Source: JAAFHI01 sp039793685 (lineage in GTDB: Bacteria > Acidobacteriota > Blastocatellia > Chloracidobacteriales > Chloracidobacteriaceae). Taken from it: a stretch of DNA of 64,000 nt. Under the pieces are notes generated by a model, which saw nothing but the letters and a program-made list of their open reading frames with translations, made no database searches and was not told the DNA's origin. The stretch lies in assembly GCA_039793685.1 (NCBI GenBank), contig JBDRAL010000070.1, positions 28,461 to 92,460 on the forward strand. The letters are read 5' to 3'. This document shows, piece after piece, positions 51,054 to 60,729 of the stretch; the first letter of the stretch is position 1; every line of letters starts with the position of its first letter. The position numbers and the translations under genes are program-made.

Positions 51054-51971
51054 ATGAAATCACAGAAAAACTCATACCGTGGCCGCTGGTTGACGACGCT
51101 TCTGCTTGTCTTTTCACTGATGGCTGCAACGCATCGGGCGGGCGGACAACAGGATGACGAGCCGCTCCGGCTCAGTGCGGATCTGGTTCTGACCACCGTG
51201 ACCGTCACCGATTCAAACGGAAAGTTCGTTCCCGGCCTGACGATTGACGACTTCGTTCTGCTTGAAGATGGCGTGCCTCAGAAAATCGATCACTTCAGTG
51301 CCGAAGACACGCCGTTCAGCGCGGCCATCCTGATTGATTCGAGCGGCAGCATGCGCACGAAGATCCGGCAGGCCCGCCTCGCCGCCGCAAAGTTTCAGGA
51401 CCTGATTCGACCAACCGACGCCGTGGCGGTTTATTCCTTCAATACCGAAGTCCAGCGCGTTCAGGACTTCAGTTCGGAGCGCGACATCTCGAATCGTGTC
51501 TTCAATATCGAGGCTCGGGGACAAACCCGGCTGCTCGACTGCATGAACGCGGCGATCGAGGCCCTTGATGAACGCACCGAACGCCGCCGTGCCATTGTGG
51601 TCATTTCGGACGGGGCGGATACCAACAGCCAGATCGATTTCAAGACGGTTCTGAAGCATGCGCTTCAGGCCGACGTGCTGGTCTATACCGTGGACCTCGT
51701 TGATCCGTCGTTTCCGAGCCGTTCGCCCGAGGATGTGCGTTCGTCACTCCTGCTTCAGGAAATCGCGGAAAAGAGCGGGGGGCGCTACATCAAGTCAACC
51801 GGCGGCCCGCAACTCGACAAGGCGTTCGAGTCGGTCGTTATGGAACTTCGCCGGCAGTACACGCTCGGTTTCTATCCCCCGAAAGGCTACACCGGCGGGC
51901 AGTACCACAAACTGGACGTGAAGCTGAAACGGCCCGGCCTCAAGTGGCGGTCGCGGCAAGGCTACTTTTAA
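51054..51971 (+). CDS. Secreted VWFA-domain protein (acidobacterial type)
   Basis: The 305-residue protein has a signal peptide (LTTLLLVFSLMAATHRAGG) and a short Ig-like strand region (LVLTTVTVTDSNGKFVPGLT, VPQKIDHFSAEDTPFS). A von Willebrand A domain follows, with MIDAS residues in LIDSSGSMRTK (D-x-S-x-S), and further metal ligands are likely in VISDGADTN. The order matches the VWFA-related protein family typical of Acidobacteriota. It would bind metals and partner proteins at the cell surface. The heptad palindrome begins exactly after its stop codon. Confidence 0.85.
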   Translation: MKSQKNSYRGRWLTTLLLVFSLMAATHRAGGQQDDEPLRLSADLVLTTVTVTDSNGKFVPGLTIDDFVLLEDGVPQKIDHFSAEDTPFSAAILIDSSGSMRTKIRQARLAAAKFQDLIRPTDAVAVYSFNTEVQRVQDFSSERDISNRVFNIEARGQTRLLDCMNAAIEALDERTERRRAIVVISDGADTNSQIDFKTVLKHALQADVLVYTVDLVDPSFPSRSPEDVRSSLLLQEIAEKSGGRYIKSTGGPQLDKAFESVVMELRRQYTLGFYPPKGYTGGQYHKLDVKLKRPGLKWRSRQGYF

Positions 51972-52128
51972 AAGTCAGGAGTCGAGAGTCTGGAGTCGAG
52001 AGTCAAAAGCATCGGTTTTTCGGGAGTGAAGAAATCTCCATTTTATGAACTTCGGGCTGCTCCCTTCGCGTAAAAGGACTCACCGGATTCGTTTTGACTC
52101 CAGACTCTCGACTCCAGACTTCAGACTT
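51972..52128. repeat. Heptad-repeat palindrome (AGTCTGG type)
   Basis: The left arm 51972-52008 (AGTCAGG-AGTCGAG-AGTCTGG-AGTCGAG-AGTCAAA) starts directly after the VWFA stop. The right arm 52092-52128 is the reverse complement. The next gene's ATG (52133) follows four bases after the arm. Confidence 0.9.
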
Positions 52129-52132
52129 TTTT

Positions 52133-53149
52133 ATGAGAAGTATCCTCTTCATCCACACCGGCGGGAACGTCGAATTTCTTCTGAGTCTGCCGGCGCTGGC
52201 GGCGACGCGGGAGCAGTTCCCCCGAGCCGAAATCACGCTGGTGGCGAGCGATTTCGGATGCGATGTTGCCCGTGTCGGCGGGTGGGTGGATACGACGGTT
52301 TCGCTTGGGCAGCGGCAGAATATTTCAGGGAAGGCCAATCTTCCGATCTTCAAGTTGATGGGCGCATTTGCGCGATTGCGGGTCGCGAAGTTCGATGTGG
52401 CGGTCAATCTGCACACTTCAAACATTGAAGGCATCCTGACCTATTTCTCCGGGGCGAAGGAGCGCGTCGGCGTGCGAACCGGCGGTTTTCTTTCGAGCGC
52501 GCTGACGCAGCATGCGCCGATGCCGCGTCCCGGATGTCATTTGACGGATCAGTACAACGATGTCGTTGAAATTCTGGGCGTGCGCGAGCTTCGTGACCGC
52601 GTACGAACGCAGGCTCCCGTGCAGGCGTTACGCGCGATGGACACGCGGCTTGAAAAGGCCGGGTGGCAGGGACGGTTGCTGCTGGCGTTGCATCCGGCGG
52701 TCGGTTTCGCTCCGCAGGTGTGGCCCGCCGATTCATTCGTCGAACTCGGCCTGATGCTGATGACCGAGTTCGGTACGCAACTGGTTCTGCTTGAAACGCC
52801 GGAGGAGCCGGGGCTTTCGCAAAGAATCGCGGCCGAGTTCAAGCGGAAGACCAAACACGTCCCGATTGTGTTGAAGCGACTGACCGTACCCGATCAGATG
52901 GCGGTATTGGCGCGATGCACGGCGATTGTCGGCAACAACCGCGCGCCGGTTCATCTGGCCTCGATGGTGGGCACACCGGCGGCGGTCGTGATGGACGGTT
53001 CGTGGGATTCGAGTATCACCGCCGTTCGAGGTTCGCGGCATCGTCTGCTTTATGCTTCGGGGGTAAAACCCGCTTCGCTTGAAGACGTTTTCGGAATCAC
53101 GGCTGAAGTTCTTCAGAGCAGTCGGACGGCGTCGTTGTTCGAGCGGTGA
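52133..53149 (+). CDS. Glycosyltransferase family 9 (heptosyltransferase-like)
   Basis: The 338-residue protein has the GT9 features ILFIHTGGNVEFLLSLPALAAT (nucleotide-sugar-binding loop), a domain break near residue 165, LLALHPAVGFAPQVWPADSFVELG, and the donor site CTAIVGNNRAPVHLASMVGTP (as in heptosyltransferase). It would add heptose or similar sugars to lipopolysaccharide or a surface glycan. Start ATG 52133 lacks a Shine-Dalgarno. It is convergent with the GT87-like gene and its last 53 bases overlap the other gene's end. Confidence 0.82.
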   Translation: MRSILFIHTGGNVEFLLSLPALAATREQFPRAEITLVASDFGCDVARVGGWVDTTVSLGQRQNISGKANLPIFKLMGAFARLRVAKFDVAVNLHTSNIEGILTYFSGAKERVGVRTGGFLSSALTQHAPMPRPGCHLTDQYNDVVEILGVRELRDRVRTQAPVQALRAMDTRLEKAGWQGRLLLALHPAVGFAPQVWPADSFVELGLMLMTEFGTQLVLLETPEEPGLSQRIAAEFKRKTKHVPIVLKRLTVPDQMAVLARCTAIVGNNRAPVHLASMVGTPAAVVMDGSWDSSITAVRGSRHRLLYASGVKPASLEDVFGITAEVLQSSRTASLFER

Positions 53150-54440
53150 AGCAATACGCCGCGAAACCGACGGCAACCATCGTAAAGAATGAAAACGTTT
53201 CCGCGCCGATGCGTAATGCTTCGGGGATGAACCGAAAACTCGACCAGAAACACAACAACGCACCGAGTGCCAGCCAGCGGCTGGCCTTTTTCTTTTCGTC
53301 GAGCGCATTCTGGGCGACGAGTGCCGCCGGAAGGGCCAGCATCGTGAAGTGAACCACCCAGCTCAGTTTTGAAAGCAGCAAGCACGCGCAGGCGGCGAGG
53401 GCCGCGGCGTGCGCCGCTTGTTCATTTCGAACTGATTGGTACGACCGCCACGCGCTGAAGCCGAGAAGAAGTCCGCACAGGCAAAGAAAAAGCGTGGGCG
53501 CGAGCGATCCCGTGTCGAGAATGGTGACGGACGGGAAACGCGGCGCGTCAGTTGGAGCAGTTGTAAGGAAACGCAGAAACGCGCCGTTGAGCGATTGATT
53601 GCCCGACACGGCGAAGTTGAACTTCCAGCCGTTGACGATCACTTCATTAAACCATCCGCGCAGGATGGCGACGCGGTCCGGACCGAGCGCGAGGAATGAC
53701 GCCCCGTTGAGGGCGACGCCGAATCCGGCGCACCAGGCGAGCAGTTTCCACGAGCGCCGCGCCGCGAAATGAACCAGCAATACGGCGGGCGTGAGTTTTA
53801 TCGAGATCGCGAGTGCCAGTGCGAGTCCGGCGGACCACGGCGTGCGCCGTTCGAGGTCGCGCGTGAGTGCGAAAGTGGCGAGAAAGGCGATCCAGAGATT
53901 GACCTGTCCGAGTGCGAGGTTGCCGAGGAGCAGTGGAAGGAATGCGATGAGCCACGCGAGGCGCGGTCCGGCGTTTGTTTCTTTTATTTGTTGAAATGAA
54001 GCGGCGAAAAGAAGCGCGAACGCGACGCAGTTCCCGAATGTCCAGAGAAACGAGGCGACGGGCAGGGAAAGAAACGTCAGCGGCGCGAGCAGATGGGCGA
54101 ACAGGGGCGGGTAAAGGTAGGGCGTGTGTTCGCGGATGGCGATGTCGTACGGGTTGCCGGTTGCGACAATGCGTTCCGCCGCCGCGTAGAACACCGTGAA
54201 ATCATTTCCGTAAAGGCTGGACGTTGTACCGGCGCGCGGGGCATTCCAGAGACTCAAAAAAATGGCGGCAAGTCCGACGAAGGCATACAACGCTGTTTGG
54301 CGTCGGATTTTTTCCCGATTGGAGTTCAAGAGATGAGGGCGGTTTTCGATTGTGAGCGACCAATGAAGAATGTAGCCCACAGCCGGACCGAAGGGAGGCT
54401 GTGGGAAAACGATGTTGCGTGGAAACACATTTTTCCCCAT
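53097..54440 (-). CDS. GT87/DUF2029-type polytopic membrane glycosyltransferase-like protein
   Basis: The 447-residue protein has about 10 hydrophobic segments, with FTVFYAAAERIVATGNPYDI near the N-terminus (the family's F-x-x-F/YxxxxxxxxGNPYD signature), PYLYPPLFAHLLAPLTFL and LALGQVNLWIAFLATFAL. These match the GT-C type alpha-mannosyltransferase-like DUF2029 family using lipid-linked sugars. The start is uncertain: no good ribosome site precedes the ATG at 54440 and downstream TTG/GTG codons exist. Its 3' end overlaps the GT9 gene by 53 bases. A 9-bp inverted repeat (CCCATATCC/GGATATGGG) at 54436-54468 lies over its start. Confidence 0.75.
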   Translation of the reverse strand: MGKNVFPRNIVFPQPPFGPAVGYILHWSLTIENRPHLLNSNREKIRRQTALYAFVGLAAIFLSLWNAPRAGTTSSLYGNDFTVFYAAAERIVATGNPYDIAIREHTPYLYPPLFAHLLAPLTFLSLPVASFLWTFGNCVAFALLFAASFQQIKETNAGPRLAWLIAFLPLLLGNLALGQVNLWIAFLATFALTRDLERRTPWSAGLALALAISIKLTPAVLLVHFAARRSWKLLAWCAGFGVALNGASFLALGPDRVAILRGWFNEVIVNGWKFNFAVSGNQSLNGAFLRFLTTAPTDAPRFPSVTILDTGSLAPTLFLCLCGLLLGFSAWRSYQSVRNEQAAHAAALAACACLLLSKLSWVVHFTMLALPAALVAQNALDEKKKASRWLALGALLCFWSSFRFIPEALRIGAETFSFFTMVAVGFAAYCFTARTTTPSDCSEELQP

Positions 54441-54518
54441 ATCCTCGCCAAAGCGCTCCGGATATGGGCTATTTCCCTGGCAAGCCTGCCGCTTGCGGAT
54501 TGAAACCCTACAAGAACG

Positions 54519-54848
54519 TCAAAGGTTTTCGAGCCTTCGGCGCAGCGAGAACCGTTCTTCCTGAAGTTTCAGGATTTTGCGGTTCCCGGTCGGGTTGAAG
54601 ATGAGGTAGTAGGAAACGGCCAGCAGGACGACGACCCCGAGCAGGGCGTAATAGAAGTTGTCGATGCTGCCGTCCGGTTCGGACGCCCGATACAGAAAAT
54701 AGAAGGAAACGAGAAGCGTCAGACCGGAGGCGCCGAGCGTCCACAGCCCGACGCGCTCCAGTCTTTCGGCGCGCGCGACGCGGTCGATGATGTCCGCGTC
54801 GAGTTTCTTCAGTTGGTCGGTGATGCGTGCGAGTTCTTCGTTCGCCAT
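54519..54848 (-). CDS. Small two-TM protein with coiled coil
   Basis: The 109-residue protein starts at the ATG at 54848 (MANEELARITDQLKKLDADI). A coiled-coil N-terminus (ELARITDQLKKLDADIIDRVARAERLERV) precedes two hydrophobic helices (LWTLGASGLTLLVSFYFLY and NFYYALLGVVVLLAVSYYLIF) and a short basic, charged C-terminus. The longer reading to 54983 overlaps purA and is rejected. Function unknown. It follows purA on the same strand by 22 bases. Confidence 0.55.
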   Translation of the reverse strand: MANEELARITDQLKKLDADIIDRVARAERLERVGLWTLGASGLTLLVSFYFLYRASEPDGSIDNFYYALLGVVVLLAVSYYLIFNPTGNRKILKLQEERFSLRRRLENL

Positions 54849-54870
54849 CGGGACATCACGAAAACGGAGT

Positions 54871-56172
54871 TCATCCGATCCAGCTTTGAAGGGTGGAGCC
54901 GGGACGCACGATCGTTTCATTGCGTTCCGGACCGGTTGAAACGAGGCCGATTTCGCAGCCCACGAGCGATTCGAGACGATCAATGTACCGCCGCGCCTGC
55001 TCGGGGAGTTCCGCGAAGTCGGTGACGCCGACGGTCGAGGTTTTCCAGCCGGTGAACGTTTCGTAGACCGGCTCGATGGATTCCAGAATGACCGCGTCGT
55101 GCGGAATGTCGGTCAGAATCTCGCCGTTGTACTTGTAGCCCGTGCAGATGTTGATTTCGTCGAGTTCATCCAGCACGTCGAGTTTCATCACGGCAATCGA
55201 GGTCAGCCCGTTGACGAGTTTGGCGTAGCGGGCGACGACGCAGTCGAACCAGCCGCAACGGCGCGGACGACCCGTGGATGCGCCGTATTCGTGGCCCTTC
55301 GCGCGGATGTGTTCACCGGTTTCGCAATGAAGTTCGGTCGGGAAGGGACCGCTGCCGACCCGCGTGGTGTACGCCTTCATGATTCCGAGAACGCCGGTGA
55401 TCGCCATTGGGGGCACGCCCGTGCCGATGGTCGCGCCGCCCGCCGTGCCGCTCGATGACGTGACGTACGGGTAGGTCCCGTGGTCGATGTCGAGCATCGT
55501 GCCCTGCGCGCCTTCGAACAGGACGCTTTTTCCGGCGGCGATGTCGCGATTGAGCGCCATGGCCGTGTCGGTGACCATCGGGGCGATGCGTTCGGCCTGC
55601 GCGGCGAGGTCGTCGGCGATGCGGTTCGGGTCAAGTTCCTCCGCGCCGCGCACCCGCAGCACGTCGTTGGCTTCGGCGATGGTTTCGCGAATCCGTTCGC
55701 GCAGCCGTTCCGGATGGAGCAGGTCGCCCGCGCGGATGCCGCGGCGTCCGGCCTTGTCTTCATAAGAAGGACCGATGCCGCGCAGGGTCGTACCGACCTT
55801 GTTGGCGCCGCGCCGGTCTTCGTTGGCTTTTTCGAGCGCCCGGTGATGCGGAAGGATCAGATGGGCGCGGTTGCTGATGAGGAGACGACCTTCGACGCTC
55901 ACGCCCTTGACGGCGATTTCGTCGATTTCCTTGAGTAGGGCCGTCGGATCGACGACCAGCCCGTTGCCGATCACGCACAGCTTGCCCTCGTGGGTGATGC
56001 CCGAGGGGATGAGGTGCAGAACGTACTTTTCGTTGTTGACGATGACGGTGTGTCCGGCGTTGTGGCCGCCCTGATAACGGGCGACGATGTCGAAGTGCGG
56101 CGCGAGAAGGTCAACCACCTTGCCTTTGCCTTCGTCGCCCCACTGCATGCCGATGACCACGATGTTCTTCAT
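54871..56172 (-). CDS. purA: Adenylosuccinate synthase
   Basis: The 433-residue enzyme joins IMP and aspartate using GTP in AMP synthesis. Clear marks are the start NIVVIGMQWGDEGKGK (GTP loop and catalytic Asp), GGHNAGHTV, HLIPSGI, GTTLRGIGPSYEDKAGRRGIR, LFEGAQGTMLDIDHGTYPYVTSS, and GRPRRCGWFD. ATG 56172 is chosen because the family starts here. Length is typical. It likely shares a transcript with the small two-TM gene. Confidence 0.95.
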   Translation of the reverse strand: MKNIVVIGMQWGDEGKGKVVDLLAPHFDIVARYQGGHNAGHTVIVNNEKYVLHLIPSGITHEGKLCVIGNGLVVDPTALLKEIDEIAVKGVSVEGRLLISNRAHLILPHHRALEKANEDRRGANKVGTTLRGIGPSYEDKAGRRGIRAGDLLHPERLRERIRETIAEANDVLRVRGAEELDPNRIADDLAAQAERIAPMVTDTAMALNRDIAAGKSVLFEGAQGTMLDIDHGTYPYVTSSSGTAGGATIGTGVPPMAITGVLGIMKAYTTRVGSGPFPTELHCETGEHIRAKGHEYGASTGRPRRCGWFDCVVARYAKLVNGLTSIAVMKLDVLDELDEINICTGYKYNGEILTDIPHDAVILESIEPVYETFTGWKTSTVGVTDFAELPEQARRYIDRLESLVGCEIGLVSTGPERNETIVRPGSTLQSWIG

Positions 56173-56338
56173 TTTTCCATTCCTTGATGACTGATTGGCG
56201 CGCAAAAAAAGACCGCTTCGCCGGAGCGTCGAGCGCGCCGGGCGAGCAGAGCGGCGGGAATGTGCGCGGTGTCGAATGAAACATCACCCGGCGCGGGTGG
56301 GTCAAGGCAAGTCCGGTTTTCCGAACGGTTCGTGGGTG

Positions 56339-56842
56339 CTACTCGCTGTCGGAGATTCGTTCTGGAAGATAAATGATTCTTTTTTTTCCTTCCTCGATTG
56401 CAAGATTAATCAACTCCCCGGTTTTGTGTTGTGGGTTCTCCATCTTTGATTCCAGGAGAGACAAAACCTCCGGGTAGCCTGTTTGAAGCTCCAGAATTTC
56501 CATCCAGAAATCAGCCTGTCCCCAATCTCTTTTGGTGGCGGCTTCGGATTTCCAGATTTCCGTAATCCCATCGAACAGTTCGCAAAGTTCTTCCGGGGTA
56601 ACGTCGGGTCGTTTGATCGCTATCGGTTTTACGACTCCGTAAACGAACTCTTCGGCGTTATACGCCCCGTAGAAGGAGAAATCCTCAAGTTTTAATTCTG
56701 TCCCGGCTTTTCGGTTAAAGGTGTCAACCAATTCCTGACAAGGCTGGATTCGTGGGTCGCAGCCGTCCAGTTGGTCGGCAAGATCGGCCAACTCCTGAAG
56801 TAAGTCTTCGTCAATTTCGGGAAAGAGAAATTCCGGCCTCAC
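56339..56842 (-). CDS. Hypothetical acidic protein, 167 residues, AT-richer
   Basis: The GTG at 56842 with GGGAG eight bases upstream is the likeliest start. The acidic protein (FPEIDEDLLQELADLADQL, PEELCELFDGITEIW, DFWMEILELQTGYPEVL) is helical and lacks a signal peptide. The DNA is noticeably AT-richer than its neighbours (for example 56370-56410), suggesting acquisition. Size, charge and composition resemble immunity proteins or antitoxin-like partners, but no toxin gene is adjacent. Function unknown. Confidence 0.55.
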   Translation of the reverse strand: MRPEFLFPEIDEDLLQELADLADQLDGCDPRIQPCQELVDTFNRKAGTELKLEDFSFYGAYNAEEFVYGVVKPIAIKRPDVTPEELCELFDGITEIWKSEAATKRDWGQADFWMEILELQTGYPEVLSLLESKMENPQHKTGELINLAIEEGKKRIIYLPERISDSE

Positions 56843-56963
56843 CTGATCCACTCCCTAAATTCATTTTCAAACCCTGATTCGGCTTTTACCATTTGTCGTA
56901 TTGGCAAGTTGTGACATTTTCGGTTGGTTCATTCCTTTTTTTCGTTCCGGTGGGTGGAAGATC

Positions 56964-59900
56964 GTGCGCGACCGATTTTCGAAATCCATGGTCGGCGTTG
57001 TTCTGTCGGTCATTCTGACGATGGCCCTCGGGGCGGTCGCGCGCGCGCAAACCGATGAACTCCCGGCGGGGCGTCCGGCGTCGCGCGTGTTTACCGGTCG
57101 CGATGGTTTGCCGCAGGCGTCCGGGATGGCGTTGACCACCGACGCTCGCGGCTATCTCTGGATTGCCACGCAGGACGGCGCGGCCCGCTTCAACGGGCGC
57201 TCGTGGACCGTCTTCAACATGCCGGATCGTACGGTTTCAAACTTCGTCCGGGACGCCCTCGCCGCGTCGGATGGCAGCGTCTGGTTCGGACGGCAGGACG
57301 GCGGCGCGGCGCGGCTTGCCCCGGATGGTTCGTGGGAGTCATTCACGACCCGCAACGGTCTTCCCGACAACCGCGTCAACTGCCTTTTCGAACGGAAAAT
57401 TTCCGACACCAAATCCGAAATCTGGCTCGGTACGAACGCTGGCGGCATCGCGGTCTTCGCGGATGAGCGCTGGACGGTGTTCAACCGCAAGTCCGGCCAG
57501 GTTCCGAGCGACCGGATTCTCTGTTTCACTCAAACCGTCGAAGGCGCGAAAAAGACGCTCTGGATCGGAACTGGCGGCGGACTGGTGCGGTTCGACGGGG
57601 CAGGCTGGGAGATGGTCGCCACCCCGGCGAATTTCAGCAATCAGCGCGTCCGGGCAATGTTCGTTTCGAAGCTGGATGACGGAAGTCAGGCGCTCTGGAT
57701 CGGCGGCAGTGACGGCGGGTTGGCCCGGCTGGCGCGGGGTGAATGGGCGTCGTTCAAACTTCCAAGCACCAATTTCGTCAACGCCATCACCGAGACGCGC
57801 GCGCCGGATGGCGTTCGAACGTTGTGGGTCGGCACGGACGGCGACGGCGTGCATCGTCTTTCGAAGGGCGTCTGGTCGCGGTTCGATGGCGTTTCGGGAC
57901 TGCCGAACATGACCATCTGGAGTTTTCACAAATCGGACGCGCCCGACGGGAACACAACCGGTTTGTGGATTGGAACCGATGGCGGGTTGATGTCCGTTCG
58001 GTTCGGGCGCTGGACTTCGTTCGATGGAAGTTCGGGGCTGCGCGGAAACAGCGTCTACGGGATGTTTCGGGCGAATGACGGCAGTGGCCGAATGTGGTTC
58101 GGCACGCGGGGCGAAGGGCTGCTCAAGTTTGAAGGCGGCAAATGGTCGGCGGTCAACAAGAACGACGGCTTGCCGAGCAATACGGTTTTCAGCGTGTGCG
58201 AAACCCGGCGCGACGATGGTCGCGTCACCGTCTGGGCCGGGACGCAGGAAGGATTGAGCCGTAATGACGGCTCGGGGTGGCGGTGGATCAACGAATTTCC
58301 CGAGATGAAGACAACCAGCGTTCGGGGATTCGTCGAATCGGACGGTCTGAACGGGCGGCGCGGTTTGTGGGTCGTGACCTCGACGGTCGGATTGTTGCGG
58401 TTCGAGGATGAAAAATGGTCGCGGATTTCCACCGCCGACGGGCTTCCGACCAACCAGCTTCACTGTCTGCTGGAGACGAAGAATCGCGATGGCGGAAAGG
58501 TGTTGTGGGTCGGTACGGAGACTGGCGGGCTGGCGCGGTTTGAAAACGGGAAGTGGCGCGTTTTCAACACGCGGTCGGGATTGCCGAACAACACGGTGAT
58601 GAGTCTTCAGGAAGTCGTCTATCCCGATGGGAAACGGCTGTTGTGGGCCGGGACCGAGGGAAGCGGCGTGTGTCTGATTGACCTCGACGCGCCGGACGTT
58701 TCCTTTCGGGTCATTTCAGACGAGACGACCCCGGCGATTCCGAACAACACGGTTTATCAGGTTCGGGCTGATGCCCGGCATCGGGTGTATCTGTTCACCA
58801 ACAAGGGCGTGGCGCGGCTGACGCGCCGGGCCGGGGCGGACGTTGGGTTCGAGGCCGAAACCTTTACGGGCGAAGACGGTCTGGTCAGCGAGGAATTCAA
58901 CGGAGGTGCGTCCTTTGTCGATGCGGCCGGGCGCATCTGGGGTGGGACACCCGCCGGAGCGGTTTTGTTTGACCCGGCGGCGGAAGTTCGCGATTTACAA
59001 AAGCCGCCGCTGATCATCGAGTCGGCCCTTCGATTGGGCGAGATGAAATTGCCGTTTGGATCGGGGAGTTCGCTGACTTACAAGGAATGTAATCTGGCGT
59101 TTGAGTTTGCTCTTTTGGGCGGTGTACCCGATTCACGATTTCGCTATCGAACCCAACTGGTCGGATTTGAAACCGAGCCGACGGCCTGGTCGGCCGAATA
59201 CAAGCGAACCTTCACGAATCTTCCGGACGGGGATTACCGGTTTCAGGTCTGGGCGAGGAATGACGCGGGGATCGAAAGCGGGCCGGTCGAATGGGCGTTT
59301 TCAGTTCGTCCGGCCCCGTGGCGGACGTGGTGGGCTTACGTTCTGTATTTCCTGTTGGCGTTCGGGCTGGTGTATGGCGGCGTTCAGGCGCGGTTGCGCG
59401 CGCTGAGGCAGCGTACCCTCGAACTTGAGGGGAAGGTGACCGAACGGACCTCCGAACTGGCTGAAGCCATTGAGGAATTGAAGGTCGCCAAAGGGGAAAC
59501 CGAAAAGAAAAACGAACAACTCGTTCGAGCCAATAACGAAGTTGAACTGAAAAACCTCGAACTGGACAAAAAGAATCAGGAACTCGACCGCAAAATCGAG
59601 GAACTGGTCGTGGCGCAAAAACGCGCCGACCGGATTTTCTCGGCGCTGGCCGAGGCTTTGCCGGGGACCGTGCTGGACGGCAAATATCGGCTTGATGAAA
59701 AGATCGGCGCGGGTGGGTTCGGCGCGGTCTTTAAGGCGACCCATCTTTCGCTTGGAAAGCACGTCGCGGTCAAAGTTTTCCGGCCGGCTCCCGGTAACGA
59801 CACGAGTGAAGCCGTCGAACGATTTCGGCGGGAAGGGATCTCCGCCAGTCGCGTCAGCCATCCCAATGCCGTTGCCGTTCTCGATTCGGGAGTTTCAACC

Positions 59901-60704
59901 GACGGAATTGCCTATCTCGTCATGGAACTGCTTGACGGACACTCGCTCGGTCATGAGCTTCGGCTCCACGGACGACTGCCCCTCGGACGTTGCGCCGCGA
60001 TTCTCAAGCCGCTTTGTGAAGTTCTGGAAGCCGCACACTCACAGGGGATCATTCATCGCGACATCAAGCCGGACAACGTCTTTCTTCATCAAGCGCCCGA
60101 CGGGGAAGTCGTGAAAGTCGTGGATTTCGGCATCGCCAAAATGCTGGGCGAACATTCCGAGGGGAATTCGAATGAACTCACCCTGACCGGCAGTTTTGTC
60201 GGGACGCCGATTTACATGTCGCCCGAGCGGTTCAACCGACAGCCATTTGATGGGAGAGCGGATGTGTACAGCGTGGCGGTTCTCGCTTTTGAAATGCTGT
60301 GCGGACGTCCCCCGTTTGTACTTGGACCGGCGGGGCCTTTCGCGCTGGTTCTGGATCATCTTCAGAATCCTCCGCCGCTGATGCGGGCTTTTGTTTCCGA
60401 CCTTCCTCAGGAAATAGAGGAGATCGTCCAGGAGGGGCTTTCCAAAGACCCCGAAGAACGTCCCAAGGCGTCAACTTTCGGGAACGGTTTCTGGCTGGCT
60501 GCCCGAAAATATGTCCCGGTTGACGGGCCGGAGATCTCCGAGGTGGGCATTCATGACGATCTTCCCACTTCAACCGGTCTTTCCACGCCCGGGCGAGGAA
60601 AGCTTACGCCCGATACTGACGCTCAAATAGCCTCCCGATTGACGGTTCAAGGTGAAGACGATCAGTGCGTTACCGAAGGTTTCTCCCTTCCTGAATCTCA
60701 ATAG
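56964..60704 (+). CDS. Reg_prop beta-propeller sensor fused to a Ser/Thr protein kinase
   Basis: The 1246-residue protein begins with a signal/anchor segment (VGVVLSVILTMALGAVARAQ). About twelve to fourteen two-component regulator propeller repeats (SR-FTGRDGLPQASG, then many W-GT-GG-R-F/Y-NG-W) follow. A Y_Y_Y domain (about 710-780), a TM helix (WWAYVLYFLLAFGLVYGGV), a long coiled coil (VTERTSELAEAIEELKVAKG) and a C-terminal kinase (from about 900) complete it. Kinase marks are IGAGGFGAVFKATH, VAVKVF, IIHRDIKPDNVFL, VVDFGIAKML and GTPIYMSPERF. Sensors of this layout normally end in a histidine kinase; here an STPK takes that place. It would link a periplasmic signal to Ser/Thr phosphorylation. 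Confidence 0.88.
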   Translation: MRDRFSKSMVGVVLSVILTMALGAVARAQTDELPAGRPASRVFTGRDGLPQASGMALTTDARGYLWIATQDGAARFNGRSWTVFNMPDRTVSNFVRDALAASDGSVWFGRQDGGAARLAPDGSWESFTTRNGLPDNRVNCLFERKISDTKSEIWLGTNAGGIAVFADERWTVFNRKSGQVPSDRILCFTQTVEGAKKTLWIGTGGGLVRFDGAGWEMVATPANFSNQRVRAMFVSKLDDGSQALWIGGSDGGLARLARGEWASFKLPSTNFVNAITETRAPDGVRTLWVGTDGDGVHRLSKGVWSRFDGVSGLPNMTIWSFHKSDAPDGNTTGLWIGTDGGLMSVRFGRWTSFDGSSGLRGNSVYGMFRANDGSGRMWFGTRGEGLLKFEGGKWSAVNKNDGLPSNTVFSVCETRRDDGRVTVWAGTQEGLSRNDGSGWRWINEFPEMKTTSVRGFVESDGLNGRRGLWVVTSTVGLLRFEDEKWSRISTADGLPTNQLHCLLETKNRDGGKVLWVGTETGGLARFENGKWRVFNTRSGLPNNTVMSLQEVVYPDGKRLLWAGTEGSGVCLIDLDAPDVSFRVISDETTPAIPNNTVYQVRADARHRVYLFTNKGVARLTRRAGADVGFEAETFTGEDGLVSEEFNGGASFVDAAGRIWGGTPAGAVLFDPAAEVRDLQKPPLIIESALRLGEMKLPFGSGSSLTYKECNLAFEFALLGGVPDSRFRYRTQLVGFETEPTAWSAEYKRTFTNLPDGDYRFQVWARNDAGIESGPVEWAFSVRPAPWRTWWAYVLYFLLAFGLVYGGVQARLRALRQRTLELEGKVTERTSELAEAIEELKVAKGETEKKNEQLVRANNEVELKNLELDKKNQELDRKIEELVVAQKRADRIFSALAEALPGTVLDGKYRLDEKIGAGGFGAVFKATHLSLGKHVAVKVFRPAPGNDTSEAVERFRREGISASRVSHPNAVAVLDSGVSTDGIAYLVMELLDGHSLGHELRLHGRLPLGRCAAILKPLCEVLEAAHSQGIIHRDIKPDNVFLHQAPDGEVVKVVDFGIAKMLGEHSEGNSNELTLTGSFVGTPIYMSPERFNRQPFDGRADVYSVAVLAFEMLCGRPPFVLGPAGPFALVLDHLQNPPPLMRAFVSDLPQEIEEIVQEGLSKDPEERPKASTFGNGFWLAARKYVPVDGPEISEVGIHDDLPTSTGLSTPGRGKLTPDTDAQIASRLTVQGEDDQCVTEGFSLPESQ

Positions 60705-60729
60705 AGTGCATCCGACTCAAGTAAAAAAA

